Assembly (NCBI RefSeq): GCF_902459745.1
Contig: NZ_CABPSJ010000004.1
Coordinates: forward strand, 620,001-684,000
Length of the DNA stretch: 64,000 nucleotides
Direction: 5' to 3'
Source of the DNA: Pandoraea communis
GTDB taxonomy: Bacteria > Pseudomonadota > Gammaproteobacteria > Burkholderiales > Burkholderiaceae
Shown: positions 37,247 through 45,954 of the stretch, one piece after another
How positions within the stretch are numbered: position 1 is the stretch's first letter
Layout of the letters: each line of letters begins with the position of its first letter
Notes under the pieces: model-generated
What the model was told of the DNA's origin: nothing
Database searches by the model: none
What the model saw: only the letters and a program-made list of their open reading frames with translations
Made by a program: the position numbers and the translations under genes

Positions 37247-38056
37247 ATGATTACAGAGCGTCAGTTGAAGTTCAGGGAACAATACAAGTCCGACATAAGC
37301 CCGATGTACAACGGCATGCTGCATATCATCGTGATGTATGTCGTGGCGATTGGCGCGGTATGGTATGCCGTCAGCCGTTTGCAGAATCCGACTTGGGAAT
37401 GGTTCCTGATCGTTCCGGTTTTTCTGGCGGGCAACTTCGTCGAGTGGTTCATGCATCGATTCGTCATGCACCGTCGGGTGGATGTGTGGGGCCTGCGCGA
37501 GATCTACAACCGGCATACACGCCAGCATCATCAGTACTTCACCGACCAGTTGTCGACGATCGACACGACGCGTGAGTTCCGGATCGTGTTCTTCCCATGG
37601 CGTGTGCTGATGACGCTTGGTATTGGCGGCGGGGTCATCGGTTATGCGACTTCATGGATACTGAACGCCAACGCTGGCTGGATGGTGTTCCTGACCATGG
37701 TCGGTCAGTACGTCATTTATGAAACCTTCCACTACTGTTGCCACTGTCACGAGAACTGGTTCGTGCGCTACATGCCGTTCATCAACACCATTCGGCGCCA
37801 TCACACCGCCCACCACAACATGGGCATCATGATGAAATACAACATGAATCTGACGTTTCCGATTGCCGACTGGTATATGGGAAGCAGCGATTTGCGTCGG
37901 GGCCTGATTGGCCATCTCTTCAATGGCTACAGCGAAAAGCATATCAAGAGCGAGTTGAAGCCGATCATTGCAAAGTTCAAGGACGATCACTCGCAAGTCA
38001 CGCTGGACGGCCCGATCCTCACCGACGAGGAACGCAGGGCAATGACGGCCCTCTGA
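37247..38056 (+). CDS. Membrane di-iron hydroxylase (fatty-acid hydroxylase/sterol desaturase superfamily)
   Basis: A 269-residue integral membrane enzyme with four hydrophobic segments (about 22-42, 46-64, 115-135, 143-160). The histidine clusters of the superfamily are present: EWFMHRFVMHR (HxxxxH), RHTRQHHQYF (HxxxHH), YETFHYCCHCHE and RRHHTAHHN (HHxxHH). These should bind a di-iron centre for O2-dependent hydroxylation. AGGAG precedes the ATG. The pairing with a hydrolase, alcohol dehydrogenase and importer suggests hydroxylation followed by oxidation of an imported compound; the substrate is unknown. Confidence 0.9.
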   Translation: MITERQLKFREQYKSDISPMYNGMLHIIVMYVVAIGAVWYAVSRLQNPTWEWFLIVPVFLAGNFVEWFMHRFVMHRRVDVWGLREIYNRHTRQHHQYFTDQLSTIDTTREFRIVFFPWRVLMTLGIGGGVIGYATSWILNANAGWMVFLTMVGQYVIYETFHYCCHCHENWFVRYMPFINTIRRHHTAHHNMGIMMKYNMNLTFPIADWYMGSSDLRRGLIGHLFNGYSEKHIKSELKPIIAKFKDDHSQVTLDGPILTDEERRAMTAL

Positions 38057-38100
38057 CCGGTATGCGTACTATGCGCGAGCGGCTGTCGCGCGTCGGGGCC

Positions 38101-38138
38101 ACCGCGATAGACAGGACTCGCCCTGTGTCTATCGCGGT
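38101..38138. terminator. 13-bp hairpin between convergent genes
   Basis: ACCGCGATAGACA (38101-38113) pairs perfectly with TGTCTATCGCGGT (38126-38138). It lies between the hydroxylase (+) and SDR (-) stops; no T-run follows on either strand. Confidence 0.45.
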
Positions 38139-38165
38139 CATGCGGAAAGATTGGACGGCGCCGCT

Positions 38166-38921
38166 TCAGATCTCCAGAATCCCGGCTGCCACAAAGCCGC
38201 CGTCGACCGGCAGGATGTGACCTGTCACGTAAGACGCGTCGTCCGATGCCAGAAAGCTCACCGCGCCAGCGATCTCACTGGGCTGCCCGTAGCGGCCGAG
38301 GGGCGTCGTCTCCGTATAGTGGCGGCGTGAGACGTCGGAGTGCAGCACCTGCGTGAGCGGCGTGTCGATGGGGCCGGGGGCGACGCCGTTGGCGGTAATG
38401 CCGAAGGGCGCGAGTTCAATGGCCATCTGGCGCGTGAGGCCGATGACGGCGGCTTTCGACGTTCCGTAGGCCGTGCGTCCTGCGCTGGCCAGAATGCCCG
38501 CCACGGACGCCAGATTGATGATCCGTCCCCAGCGCTGTTCGCGCATGAGTCGCGCGGCGTGCTGCCCGCACAGCAGCGTGCCCGTGAGGTTCACGTTCAT
38601 CACCTGATGCCAGTGATCGAGTGGATAGTCGAGAAACGGGAATGTCTTGGCGATCCCCGCGTTGTTCACGAGCACATCGCAACGCCCATACCGTTGCGCG
38701 ATCTGTGCGAAGCCATCGGCAATCGATGCGGCGTCGCCCACATTCATCCCCAGCGCCCACGCCTTGCCACCCGCCGCGTTCAGCTTCGCCGCCGTCTCAC
38801 CTGCCGCGCCTTCGTTCAGATCGGCGACAACGACCGTCATGCCGTCATTCACCAACCGCTCGCAGATAGCGGCGCCGATACCCATGCCGCCGCCCGTGAC
38901 AACTGCTACTTTCTCCGTCAT
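38166..38921 (-). CDS. SDR-family oxidoreductase
   Basis: A 251-residue classical SDR with a complete active site: cofactor loop TGGGMGIGAAI (about 8-18), NNAGIAK, the catalytic Ser in NLASVAG, and Tyr/Lys in YGTSKAAVIGL. C-terminal YVTGHILPVDGGFVA. AGGAG precedes the ATG. Last gene of a minus-strand unit behind the TRAP transporter (102-bp gap holding a large hairpin), so it probably oxidises or reduces the transported compound. Confidence 0.9.
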   Translation of the reverse strand: MTEKVAVVTGGGMGIGAAICERLVNDGMTVVVADLNEGAAGETAAKLNAAGGKAWALGMNVGDAASIADGFAQIAQRYGRCDVLVNNAGIAKTFPFLDYPLDHWHQVMNVNLTGTLLCGQHAARLMREQRWGRIINLASVAGILASAGRTAYGTSKAAVIGLTRQMAIELAPFGITANGVAPGPIDTPLTQVLHSDVSRRHYTETTPLGRYGQPSEIAGAVSFLASDDASYVTGHILPVDGGFVAAGILEI

Positions 38922-38955
38922 GCTATGGACTCCTAAATTTATTGACTTCTACAGC

Positions 38956-38990
38956 ACGGGCTCCGCCGCCAGCAGCGCGGCGGAGCCCGT
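38956..38990 (-). other. Intercistronic 14-bp hairpin between TRAP permease and SDR
   Basis: ACGGGCTCCGCCGC (38956-38969) pairs with GCGGCGGAGCCCGT (38977-38990). No T-run follows on the minus strand, so it more likely marks mRNA processing or stabilisation, giving more transporter mRNA than SDR mRNA. Confidence 0.4.
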
Positions 38991-39023
38991 CGGTAATATC
39001 GAGAAACCGTTAGTGGGGGTGTC

Positions 39024-40901
39024 TTACTTCAGAAAGCCGATCGAGATCCAGGGGATGAAGACCACGATAAGCAGTGCGATGAGCAGCGCGCCCATGTAGG
39101 TCCACATCCGGTTGAACACCTTGTCCGGCGACGTCTTGCCGATGGCGCACGCGGCGTAGAAACCGACGCCGAGCGGCGGTGCGAACAGGCCCATGCCCAT
39201 CGACAGGATCACGACCATCGCGTAGTGCACATCGTGAATGCCCAGCGAGCGGGCGACCGGAAAGAGCAGCGGCCCGAACAGCACGATGGCCGGAATGCCT
39301 TCCAGCACGCTGCCCAGCACGATGAACACGACCATCGAGATGAGCAGGAAGCCGATCTGTCCGCCCGGCACCCCATGCATCAGCCCGACGAGCTTGGCGG
39401 AGAAGCCCGACTGCGTGAGCGCCCAGGCCATGGCGGTGGCCATGCCGATGATGAGCAGGATGGCGCCGGAAAGTGCTGCCGTTTCCGTGAGCAGCGGATA
39501 CAGGCGCTTGAAGTTCAGGTGCTTCTTGAAGGCATGGACGAGCAGGCCGATCACGATCGTGTAGGCGATACCGATCGTGGACACTTCCGTTGCCGTAGCG
39601 GCGCCTTCGATGACGGCCGTGCGGATCAGAATCGGCAGAGCGAGTGCCGGCAACGCCACGATGAACGTCTTGCCGATCACGCTCCACGGCGCGCGGCGCG
39701 CCGCACTGGGAGCCTCTTTGCGCGAGCGCGTGAAGCACACCACGACGATGGCCAGCGTGGCGATGACGGCAGGCAGCAGGCCGCCAACAAAGAGCGCCGT
39801 GATGGACACACCGCACACCGCACCGATGGTGATGAGCACGAGGCTGGGCGGAATCGTCTCCGTCATGGCGCCGGTCGACGAGAGCAGTGCGACGAGGTCT
39901 TCCGGTTTCGATCCGCGCCGCTGCATTTCGGGGAAGAGGGCTGGCGCCACGGCTGCCATGTCGGCAGCCTTCGACCCGGAAATACCTGAGACCAGGAACA
40001 TCGCACCGAGCAGCACGTATTGCAGGCCGCCGCGCACATGGCCGAGCAGCGAGGCCATGAATTCGATCAGGCTGCGAGCAAGCCCGCTCATCTCGATCAG
40101 CGCGCCGAGCAGCACGAACAGCGGCACCGACAGCAGGATGAGGCCCGACATGCCCTCGTCCATGCGACTGACGACAATCTGAAGCGGCGCGTCGGTCACG
40201 AGTGCCAGATAGGCCAGCGTTGCCGTGCCGAAGGCAAAGGCGATCGGAATACCGCCTGCCACGCATGCACCGACGATCAGTACGAAGAACACCAGCAGGT
40301 TGTAGTTGCCCATCGCGATGAGTGCGGGGCGGCCGAGCCAGAGTGCGGTGCCGAGCGCGGCAACGACCAACACGCCAAGACCGAACTGGCGCAGGGTCGA
40401 GCACCGCGCCATGCGCGAGATGGCCGCGACGAGCATCAGCGCTGCGCCGACCGGCAGCGCGGCGGCGCGCAACCCGTCGGGGATTTCGAGCGCGGGCGTG
40501 GTGATGTCCATCTGTTCGATGGCATGCGTGTACGCGGGCATGATGATGAGCGCGACGAACACGCAGACCGTGAGCGCAGCCATGGTCTGGAACCAGTCGC
40601 GCCATGCCGCCGGGAGTTTGTTGACGATGGCGGACAGGCGCATGTGTTCGCCCCGGTCGAGCGCCAGAACCGCACCGAGCATCGATAGCCAGATGAACAG
40701 GATCTGCGCCAGTTCGTCAGACCAGGTGATCGGATTGTCGAACCCGTAACGCGAGATCACGCCCGCGAGCAGGATGAGAGTTTCCGCCACCACCAGCAGC
40801 ACGGCAGCCGCTTCGGTGACTTTCATCACCGCGCGGTTGACGTGGCAGAAGAGGCGGGCGAGCGCGTGCGTCGGCTCGGCCGTCATCGTCAACGTTTCCA
40901 T
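39024..40901 (-). CDS. TRAP transporter, fused DctQ-DctM permease
   Basis: A 625-residue membrane protein fusing both TRAP permease subunits. Residues 1 to about 165 form a DctQ-like four-helix domain (ETLILLAGVISRYGFDNPITWSDELAQILFIWLSM), and about 200-625 the DctM domain (MLVFFVLIVGACV, GISGSKAADMAAVAPALFPEM, SSTGAMTETIPPSLVLITIG). It powers uptake of an organic acid by the Na+ gradient, with the binding protein encoded immediately upstream: the dctP stop codon is directly adjacent to this ATG. Fused QM proteins are a known arrangement. Confidence 0.93.
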   Translation of the reverse strand: METLTMTAEPTHALARLFCHVNRAVMKVTEAAAVLLVVAETLILLAGVISRYGFDNPITWSDELAQILFIWLSMLGAVLALDRGEHMRLSAIVNKLPAAWRDWFQTMAALTVCVFVALIIMPAYTHAIEQMDITTPALEIPDGLRAAALPVGAALMLVAAISRMARCSTLRQFGLGVLVVAALGTALWLGRPALIAMGNYNLLVFFVLIVGACVAGGIPIAFAFGTATLAYLALVTDAPLQIVVSRMDEGMSGLILLSVPLFVLLGALIEMSGLARSLIEFMASLLGHVRGGLQYVLLGAMFLVSGISGSKAADMAAVAPALFPEMQRRGSKPEDLVALLSSTGAMTETIPPSLVLITIGAVCGVSITALFVGGLLPAVIATLAIVVVCFTRSRKEAPSAARRAPWSVIGKTFIVALPALALPILIRTAVIEGAATATEVSTIGIAYTIVIGLLVHAFKKHLNFKRLYPLLTETAALSGAILLIIGMATAMAWALTQSGFSAKLVGLMHGVPGGQIGFLLISMVVFIVLGSVLEGIPAIVLFGPLLFPVARSLGIHDVHYAMVVILSMGMGLFAPPLGVGFYAACAIGKTSPDKVFNRMWTYMGALLIALLIVVFIPWISIGFLK

Positions 40902-41921
40902 TTACGCGAGCTTCCCGGTGTACTTTTCCAACGTGGTCCACGCTTCGTCACCAAACTTCTTGTGCCATTCGGCATAGAAGCCGGCGGCGCGAAGCTTCTC
41001 GCGGAATTGCTCGTTGTTCGGTGCGTTGAACACGAGACCCTTCTGCTTGAGTTCGGCCATGACGCCGTCGTTGAGCTTGCGCACGTCGTCGCGTTGCGCC
41101 ATCGCTGCGGCGTTCACGTTGGCGGTGACGATCGCCTGCAAGTCCTTGGGCAGCTTGTCCCATTTCTGCTTGTTGGCGAGGAACCAGAAGCCGTCCCACA
41201 TGTGGTTCGTCATCGACACGTACTTCTGCACTTCATACAGCTTGGCCGTGGTCAGCAGCGCGAGCGGATTCTCCTGCGCTTCAACGATGTGCGTCTGCAA
41301 GGCCGAATACACTTCGGCGAAGTTGATCGACGTCGGCGACGAGTCGAAGGCACGGAACATCGACGTCCATAGCGGGCTCGTCGGCACGCGGATCTTCAGG
41401 CCCTTGAGGTCGGCCGGCGAGTTGATCGGGCGGCTGCTCGTGGTGATCTGGCGGTAACCGTTTTCCCAGATCTTGTCGAAGGCGAACACCGATGTCTTGG
41501 CGATCTGGCCGCGCACGTGCGCCCCGAGGTCGCCGTCCATCGCCGCCCACACCTGACCGTAATCCTTGAACGCGAAGCCCACGCCCGAAATCTGCGCCGA
41601 GGGCACCAGCGTGCCGAGAATCAGCGGCGAGAGCGTGAAGTAATCGATGGCGCCCGAACGGATCTGGCTCAGCATGTCGCTATCGGTGCCGAGCTGGTTG
41701 TTCGGGTAAATCTGGAAGTCGATACGGCCCTTCGATTGCTCTGCGATTTTCTGCGCCATCTCTTTGGCGCGAATGTTCATCGGATGGCTGATGGGCAGGT
41801 TGTTGGCGAACTTCAGCGTGAATTCTGCGGCGCGGGCCTGCGTCTGATACAACCCCGTGGCGGCAGCGGCCGAAGTGGCGGCCACAACCTTGATGAAGTG
41901 GCGGCGGTCCATATTGCTCAT
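40902..41921 (-). CDS. TRAP transporter substrate-binding protein (DctP family)
   Basis: A 339-residue periplasmic binding protein. The N-terminus has a twin-arginine-type signal (DRRHFIK then a hydrophobic Ala-rich core to ARAAEF), suggesting Tat export. The mature protein opens with TLKFANNLPISHPMNIRAKEMAQKIAEQSKGRIDFQIYPNNQLGTD, typical of DctP. The carboxylate-binding Arg region is PTSPLWTSMFRAFDSSPTSINFAEVYSALQT. Start at 41921 with GGAG. First gene of the operon driven by the minus-strand sigma-54 promoter at 42054-42069. Confidence 0.93.
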   Translation of the reverse strand: MSNMDRRHFIKVVAATSAAAATGLYQTQARAAEFTLKFANNLPISHPMNIRAKEMAQKIAEQSKGRIDFQIYPNNQLGTDSDMLSQIRSGAIDYFTLSPLILGTLVPSAQISGVGFAFKDYGQVWAAMDGDLGAHVRGQIAKTSVFAFDKIWENGYRQITTSSRPINSPADLKGLKIRVPTSPLWTSMFRAFDSSPTSINFAEVYSALQTHIVEAQENPLALLTTAKLYEVQKYVSMTNHMWDGFWFLANKQKWDKLPKDLQAIVTANVNAAAMAQRDDVRKLNDGVMAELKQKGLVFNAPNNEQFREKLRAAGFYAEWHKKFGDEAWTTLEKYTGKLA

Positions 41922-42053
41922 ACTGCATGTCTCCTGATTATTGGTTTGGTGACTGCGTCTGATGCGCGAGGCGTGCTGTCGTGTTGCCATGCAATGCCCC
42001 GGCCAACTCCTAATGCAAGCGTGAAGCGACTCGCAAGTGGCTTGGCTATCTTA

Positions 42054-42069
42054 CGCAAGTCGAATGCCA
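42054..42069 (-). promoter_or_regulatory. Sigma-54 (-24/-12) promoter for the TRAP operon
   Basis: On the minus strand TGGCATTCGACTTGCG: the invariant GG and GC are separated by exactly 10 nt, and TGGCA and TTGC match the consensus (TGGCACG-N4-TTGCA). Transcription would begin near 42043, giving a leader of about 120 nt to dctP. Confidence 0.75.
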
Positions 42070-42246
42070 GATCGCAGTCCGGGCGGGAAAACCCTTATCT
42101 TGTTAAGCACTCATGAAGTCCCGCGTCTGTCGGGTTGCCTCGCTGCGCTTCCTTTTATCTGGCGGAACCCGCCGTGGCGGTACGTCGGCGCCGCGAGCGC
42201 CGTTTGCTGCATCTGCGAGCGGAGTCCGATCGGCACCCGGATGCGG

Positions 42247-42326
42247 TGCGACACCTGTCGCATTTGGCGCCCGCCTTGCGACACCTGTCGCATGTGATCG
42301 ACGACAGCGATGCGACAGGTGTCGCA
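42247..42326. promoter_or_regulatory. Three enhancer-like palindromes (TGCGACA-N2-TGTCGCA)
   Basis: Copies at 42247-42262 and 42277-42292 are identical (centre CC); the third, 42311-42326, has centre GG, i.e. the same site inverted. All have perfect 7-bp arms. Starts are 30 and 34 bp apart, near three helical turns. They lie about 180-260 bp from the minus sigma-54 promoter and about 200-300 bp from the plus one, the normal distance for enhancer-binding-protein sites. The rest of the 663-bp gap (41922-42584) shows no gene. Confidence 0.75.
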
Positions 42327-42528
42327 TGCCGCCGTGCCCGGCCGGTTGTGTTGCAGCACAGCAAATACATTTCGTTTGGTGTGCATCCGAATTCACTTGA
42401 TGCCGTAGTGGATGCGGCTTTACGCTTACGTCAATTGCGAAAGCGCCACAAGCGCGAGCATCGCAATCGAGCTGCAATGCGCCGTGGATGCCGTTAGCGC
42501 GTCATCGGCGTGGGGAGGTGCCCATGTC

Positions 42529-42544
42529 TGGCATCGAAATTGCT
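42529..42544 (+). promoter_or_regulatory. Sigma-54 (-24/-12) promoter for the thiolase operon
   Basis: TGGCATCGAAATTGCT: GG-N10-GC spacing is exact, and TGGCA and TTGCT match consensus. The predicted start near 42555 leaves a leader of about 30 nt containing the GGAGA ribosome site for the thiolase ATG at 42585. Confidence 0.78.
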
Positions 42545-42584
42545 CACCGGAGTCTGGATGACCCCATTTTTCCGGAGACACTTC

Positions 42585-43751
42585 ATGGTTGCTGCATGCC
42601 TTACCGGCTGGGCCCACTCCCAGTTCGGAAAACTCGACAACGTCGATGCCGAAGTCTTGCTGGCCGACGTCGCACAAGCTGCGCTCGACGACGCGGGCCT
42701 TGCGCCCGAACAGATCGATTCCATTCACGTCGGCACTTTCAATGGCGGTTTCCTGTATCAGGACTTTCCGTCGTCGCTCGTTTTCAACCGAATTCCCGGC
42801 CTGCGCTTCAAACCGGCCACGCGCTACGAGAATGCGTGCGCGACGGGGTCGGCCGCCGTGTATGGCGGACTGCAATCCATCGAAGCGGGCAAAGCCACGC
42901 ACGTGCTCGTGATCGGCTTCGAGAAGATGACCGAGCTGGCGACGCCGCAGGTCGGCGAGGTGTTGCTCAAATGTTCCTACGCACGCGAAGAGGCCGACAT
43001 TCCGGGCGGTTTTGCGGGCGTGTTCGGCACCATTGCACAAGCGTACTTCGACCGCTATGGCGACCAGTCCGACGCCCTCGCACGCATTGCGGCGAAGAAC
43101 CATCGCAACGGTTCGGTCAATCCCTACGCACACATGCGTCGGGACTTCGGTTACGACTTCTGCCGCAATGTCTCCGAGAAGAATCCGTTTGTGGCCGGGC
43201 CGCTCAAGCGTACCGATTGCTCGATGGTGTCGGACGGAGCTGCCGCGCTCGTGATCTCGTCTGCCGACGTGGCGCGCACGATGCCCAAGGCCGTCGGCTT
43301 TCGCGCGGCGGTGCAGGTCAACGACTACTTGCCGCTCTCGCGTCGTGACCCGCTGGCGTTTGAAGGCGGACAGCACGCCTGGCGTCAGGCACTGGGCGTT
43401 GCCGGCGTCTCGCTCAAAGACCTGTCGCTGGTCGAGACACATGACTGTTTCACCATCGCCGAACTCATCGAGTACGAGGCGATGGGGCTCGCCAAGCCGG
43501 GGCAGGGTGCAAACGTGGTGGCCGAGGGGTTGACCGAAAAGAACGGTCTGCTGCCGGTCAATCCGTCGGGCGGGTTGAAGGCAAAGGGGCACCCGGTCGG
43601 GGCGACAGGCGTCTCCATGCACGTCATGGCCGCCATGCAACTGACAGGGTCTGCGGGTGAGATGCAGATCCCGAACGCGAAGCTCGCGGGCGTTTTCAAC
43701 ATGGGCGGGGCGGCAGTGGCGAACTACGTGAGCATTCTCGAAGCGCGCTGA
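42585..43751 (+). CDS. Thiolase-family protein (SCP2/SCPx-like acetyl-CoA acetyltransferase)
   Basis: A 388-residue thiolase. The nucleophile Cys85 lies in YENACATGSAAVYGG. The SCP2-thiolase signature HDCF is at 286-289 and the catalytic His336 in GGLKAKGHPVGATG. The C-terminal Cys block of degradative thiolases (CxGGG) is replaced by NMGGAAVANY, as in SCP2-like members. Start at MVAACLTGW with GGAGA 7 bp upstream; the longer frame to 42510 would begin upstream of the mapped promoter and is rejected. First gene of a four-gene operon; likely cleaves a branched or cyclic beta-ketoacyl-CoA. Confidence 0.9.
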   Translation: MVAACLTGWAHSQFGKLDNVDAEVLLADVAQAALDDAGLAPEQIDSIHVGTFNGGFLYQDFPSSLVFNRIPGLRFKPATRYENACATGSAAVYGGLQSIEAGKATHVLVIGFEKMTELATPQVGEVLLKCSYAREEADIPGGFAGVFGTIAQAYFDRYGDQSDALARIAAKNHRNGSVNPYAHMRRDFGYDFCRNVSEKNPFVAGPLKRTDCSMVSDGAAALVISSADVARTMPKAVGFRAAVQVNDYLPLSRRDPLAFEGGQHAWRQALGVAGVSLKDLSLVETHDCFTIAELIEYEAMGLAKPGQGANVVAEGLTEKNGLLPVNPSGGLKAKGHPVGATGVSMHVMAAMQLTGSAGEMQIPNAKLAGVFNMGGAAVANYVSILEAR

Positions 43752-43777
43752 TACGTTGCACGACAGTGTCAGGCAGG

Positions 43778-43799
43778 TTGCCCGGCGTTGGCCGGGCAA
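43778..43799 (+). other. Intercistronic hairpin, thiolase-ligase
   Basis: TTGCCCGGC (43778-43786) pairs with GCCGGGCAA (43791-43799), loop GTTG. No T-run, so read-through into the CoA-ligase gene is expected. Confidence 0.4.
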
Positions 43800-43843
43800 G
43801 ACAGACAGCAAGACTGAGAAAGAAGAAAGAGGAGACGAGCGAA

Positions 43844-45421
43844 ATGCTCAAGAAGGTCATGAATCTCGGCCGGCTGCTGGCCGACGTTGCCCGGCGTCAT
43901 CCTGACGAACCCGGCGTGATCATCGGTGAGAAGGTCAGCACGTGGGGCGAGATCGACGCCCGCGTGAACGCCGCCGTCGATGCCTTGCGCAAGCTGGGTG
44001 TGCGCCGTGGCGACAAGCTGCTGGTGCATTCGCGCAACAACTTGCCCATCTTCGAGAGCGCGTGGATCGCCTTTCGGCTGGGCGCGGTCTGGGTGCCGAC
44101 GAACTTCCGTATCACCCCACCGGAAGCCGCATATCTGGGGCAATCGAGCGGCGCCTGCGTGATGATCTACGACGCGGGCTTCGAGGGGCATGTCGACGCT
44201 GTGCGTGCCGCCTCGCCGGCGTTGCGCCATGTCATTGCGCTGGGCGCGCCGCGCGCGGGTGAGATGCACTACGAGACACTGGTGGCCGAACACCTCGGCG
44301 CCCCCGGCTATGAAGCGGAAGTCGAGTACGAAGACCCGTTGTGGTTCTTCTACACATCGGGCACGACCGGCCATCCGAAGGCGGGTGTGCTCTCGCATGG
44401 GCAGATGGCTTTCGTCGTCACCAATCATTTGGCCGATCTGATGCCCGGCATCACTTACCGCAGCCGCTCGATGGTGGTGGCGCCGCTCTCGCACGGGGCG
44501 GGCATTCACGCCATCGTGAATACGGCACGCGGGGCGGCCAGCGTGCTGCTGCCGGGCGAGAAGATGGACGCGGAGCAGGTCTGGCAGGCCATCGAGCGTT
44601 ATCGCGTCGACAACATGTTCACGGTGCCGACCATCGTCAAGATGCTGGTCGAAGACCCGGCGGTGGATCGCTACGACCATAGCTCGTTGCGCTTTGTGAT
44701 CTATGCCGGGGCGCCGATGTATCGCGCGGATCAGAAATACGCGCTGCAAAAGCTGGGCCGAGTGCTGGTGCAGTACTACGGTCTGGGCGAGGTGACGGGC
44801 AACATCACGGTACTGCCGCCGTGGCTGCACAGCGACGACGACAACGCGCCCGACGCGCGCATCGGCACTTGCGGTGTGCCGCGCACAGGCATGGAGGTGG
44901 CGATTCTCGACGAGCATGGCGAGCGTCAGCCACCGTTCGCCTCAGGCGAGATCTGTGTGCGCGGGCCGGCGGTCTTCATGGGGTATCACAACAATCCGGA
45001 CGCGAACGCCAAGGCGTTCAAGGACGACTGGTTCCACACTGGCGATCTCGGGCATGTGGATGCGCAGGGTTTCCTGTACATCACGGGACGCGCCTCGGAC
45101 ATGTACATCTCGGGGGGCTCGAACGTCTACCCGCGCGAGATCGAGGAAGCGTTGCTCACGCACCCGGCCGTGTCGGAGTGCGCGGTGCTTGGCGTGCCCG
45201 ACCCCAAGTGGGGCGAGAGCGGGCTCGCAGTGGTGGTCGCACGGGAGGGCATGGCAGCTCAGGCCGATGAACTGCTCGGACATCTCGAAGCGCGCATTGC
45301 CCGCTACAAGTGGCCGCGTCGCTTCATTTTCTGGAATGCCATGCCCAAGTCGGGCTACGGCAAGATCGTGAAGAAGCAAATCAAGACGATGCTCGAAGAG
45401 CAAGGAGACTATCGACTATGA
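43844..45421 (+). CDS. Acyl-CoA synthetase (AMP-forming)
   Basis: A 525-residue ANL-superfamily enzyme that activates a carboxylic acid to its CoA thioester via acyl-AMP. P-loop YTSGTTGHPKA (170-180), then YGLGEVTGNI, the hinge region HTGDLGHVDAQGFLYITGRASDMYISGGSNVYPREIEE, and the catalytic Lys in SGYGKIVKKQ near the end. AGAGGAGAC precedes the ATG. The stop overlaps the next ATG (ATGA). It probably acts before the thiolase: ligase, then chain modification, then cleavage. Confidence 0.93.
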   Translation: MLKKVMNLGRLLADVARRHPDEPGVIIGEKVSTWGEIDARVNAAVDALRKLGVRRGDKLLVHSRNNLPIFESAWIAFRLGAVWVPTNFRITPPEAAYLGQSSGACVMIYDAGFEGHVDAVRAASPALRHVIALGAPRAGEMHYETLVAEHLGAPGYEAEVEYEDPLWFFYTSGTTGHPKAGVLSHGQMAFVVTNHLADLMPGITYRSRSMVVAPLSHGAGIHAIVNTARGAASVLLPGEKMDAEQVWQAIERYRVDNMFTVPTIVKMLVEDPAVDRYDHSSLRFVIYAGAPMYRADQKYALQKLGRVLVQYYGLGEVTGNITVLPPWLHSDDDNAPDARIGTCGVPRTGMEVAILDEHGERQPPFASGEICVRGPAVFMGYHNNPDANAKAFKDDWFHTGDLGHVDAQGFLYITGRASDMYISGGSNVYPREIEEALLTHPAVSECAVLGVPDPKWGESGLAVVVAREGMAAQADELLGHLEARIARYKWPRRFIFWNAMPKSGYGKIVKKQIKTMLEEQGDYRL

Positions 45422-45954
45422 AACCTGCGCTTTCACGGATCTATCGGCATGCAGGCGCCCCCACGTTACCCCGTGTGGAAGACTGCGTGTTGAGCGGGCA
45501 GCACGAACTGCGCGTGACGATCCGGTCTGGTGCGAATCTCGGAGAGGCCTTACGCGCGGCGTTATCCCGCTATGCGTATGGCGGCGGCGTCGGCCGCTTC
45601 TGCGCGGGCACCGCGCGAGGTCTGCGGTATCACATGATAGAGAACACCGCTGACACGGAGCGCCCCTTCGGCTATGGGGCGCCGGTCGACGAAACCCGGG
45701 AGGTGGATCTGATCGGCGGTGCGATCACGGTCGGCCGTACGGCCGACGGTGCCACGCTGTTGCATTGCCATGCGGGGTTTTCCGACCCGTGTGGCGAATT
45801 GCATGGCGGTCATCTGATTCTCGATCACACCTGGGCCGGAGACGAGCCTGTGGTGATTCGCCTGTGTCTGTTCGAGCACGGCGGCTACGTGACCGCCGAT
45901 GACGACGAGACGCGCTTTCACCTGCTCCATCCCGTCGCCGGAGGCCTCTCATGA
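45418..45954 (+). CDS. PPC/DUF296-domain protein A
   Basis: A 178-residue protein with a PPC (DUF296)-like domain. The conserved metal-type histidines are visible as LLHCHAGFSD followed by ELHGGHLILDH (about residues 118-142). The N-terminal region (residues 1-100) includes ELRVTIRSGANLGEAL. It is coupled by ATGA overlaps to both the ligase before it and protein B after it. PPC domains in plants are DNA-associated; bacterial versions are small trimeric proteins of unknown role. An auxiliary or regulatory part in this CoA pathway is inferred only from the operon. Confidence 0.78.
   Translation: MKPALSRIYRHAGAPTLPRVEDCVLSGQHELRVTIRSGANLGEALRAALSRYAYGGGVGRFCAGTARGLRYHMIENTADTERPFGYGAPVDETREVDLIGGAITVGRTADGATLLHCHAGFSDPCGELHGGHLILDHTWAGDEPVVIRLCLFEHGGYVTADDDETRFHLLHPVAGGLS

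Noticed and set aside
42241-42330. Three regularly spaced palindromes as a possible mini CRISPR array
   Set aside because: The repeats are 16 bp with 14- and 18-bp gaps, the third is inverted in its centre, and no cas gene is near. Enhancer sites between sigma-54 promoters explain them better.
42103-42477. Small open frames spanning the enhancer region
   Set aside because: They read through the repeated palindromes and have no ribosome sites; the regulatory interpretation accounts for the sequence.
44869-45270. Alternative frames inside the acyl-CoA ligase gene
   Set aside because: The ligase frame carries all adenylation motifs without interruption; the others are frame shadows.
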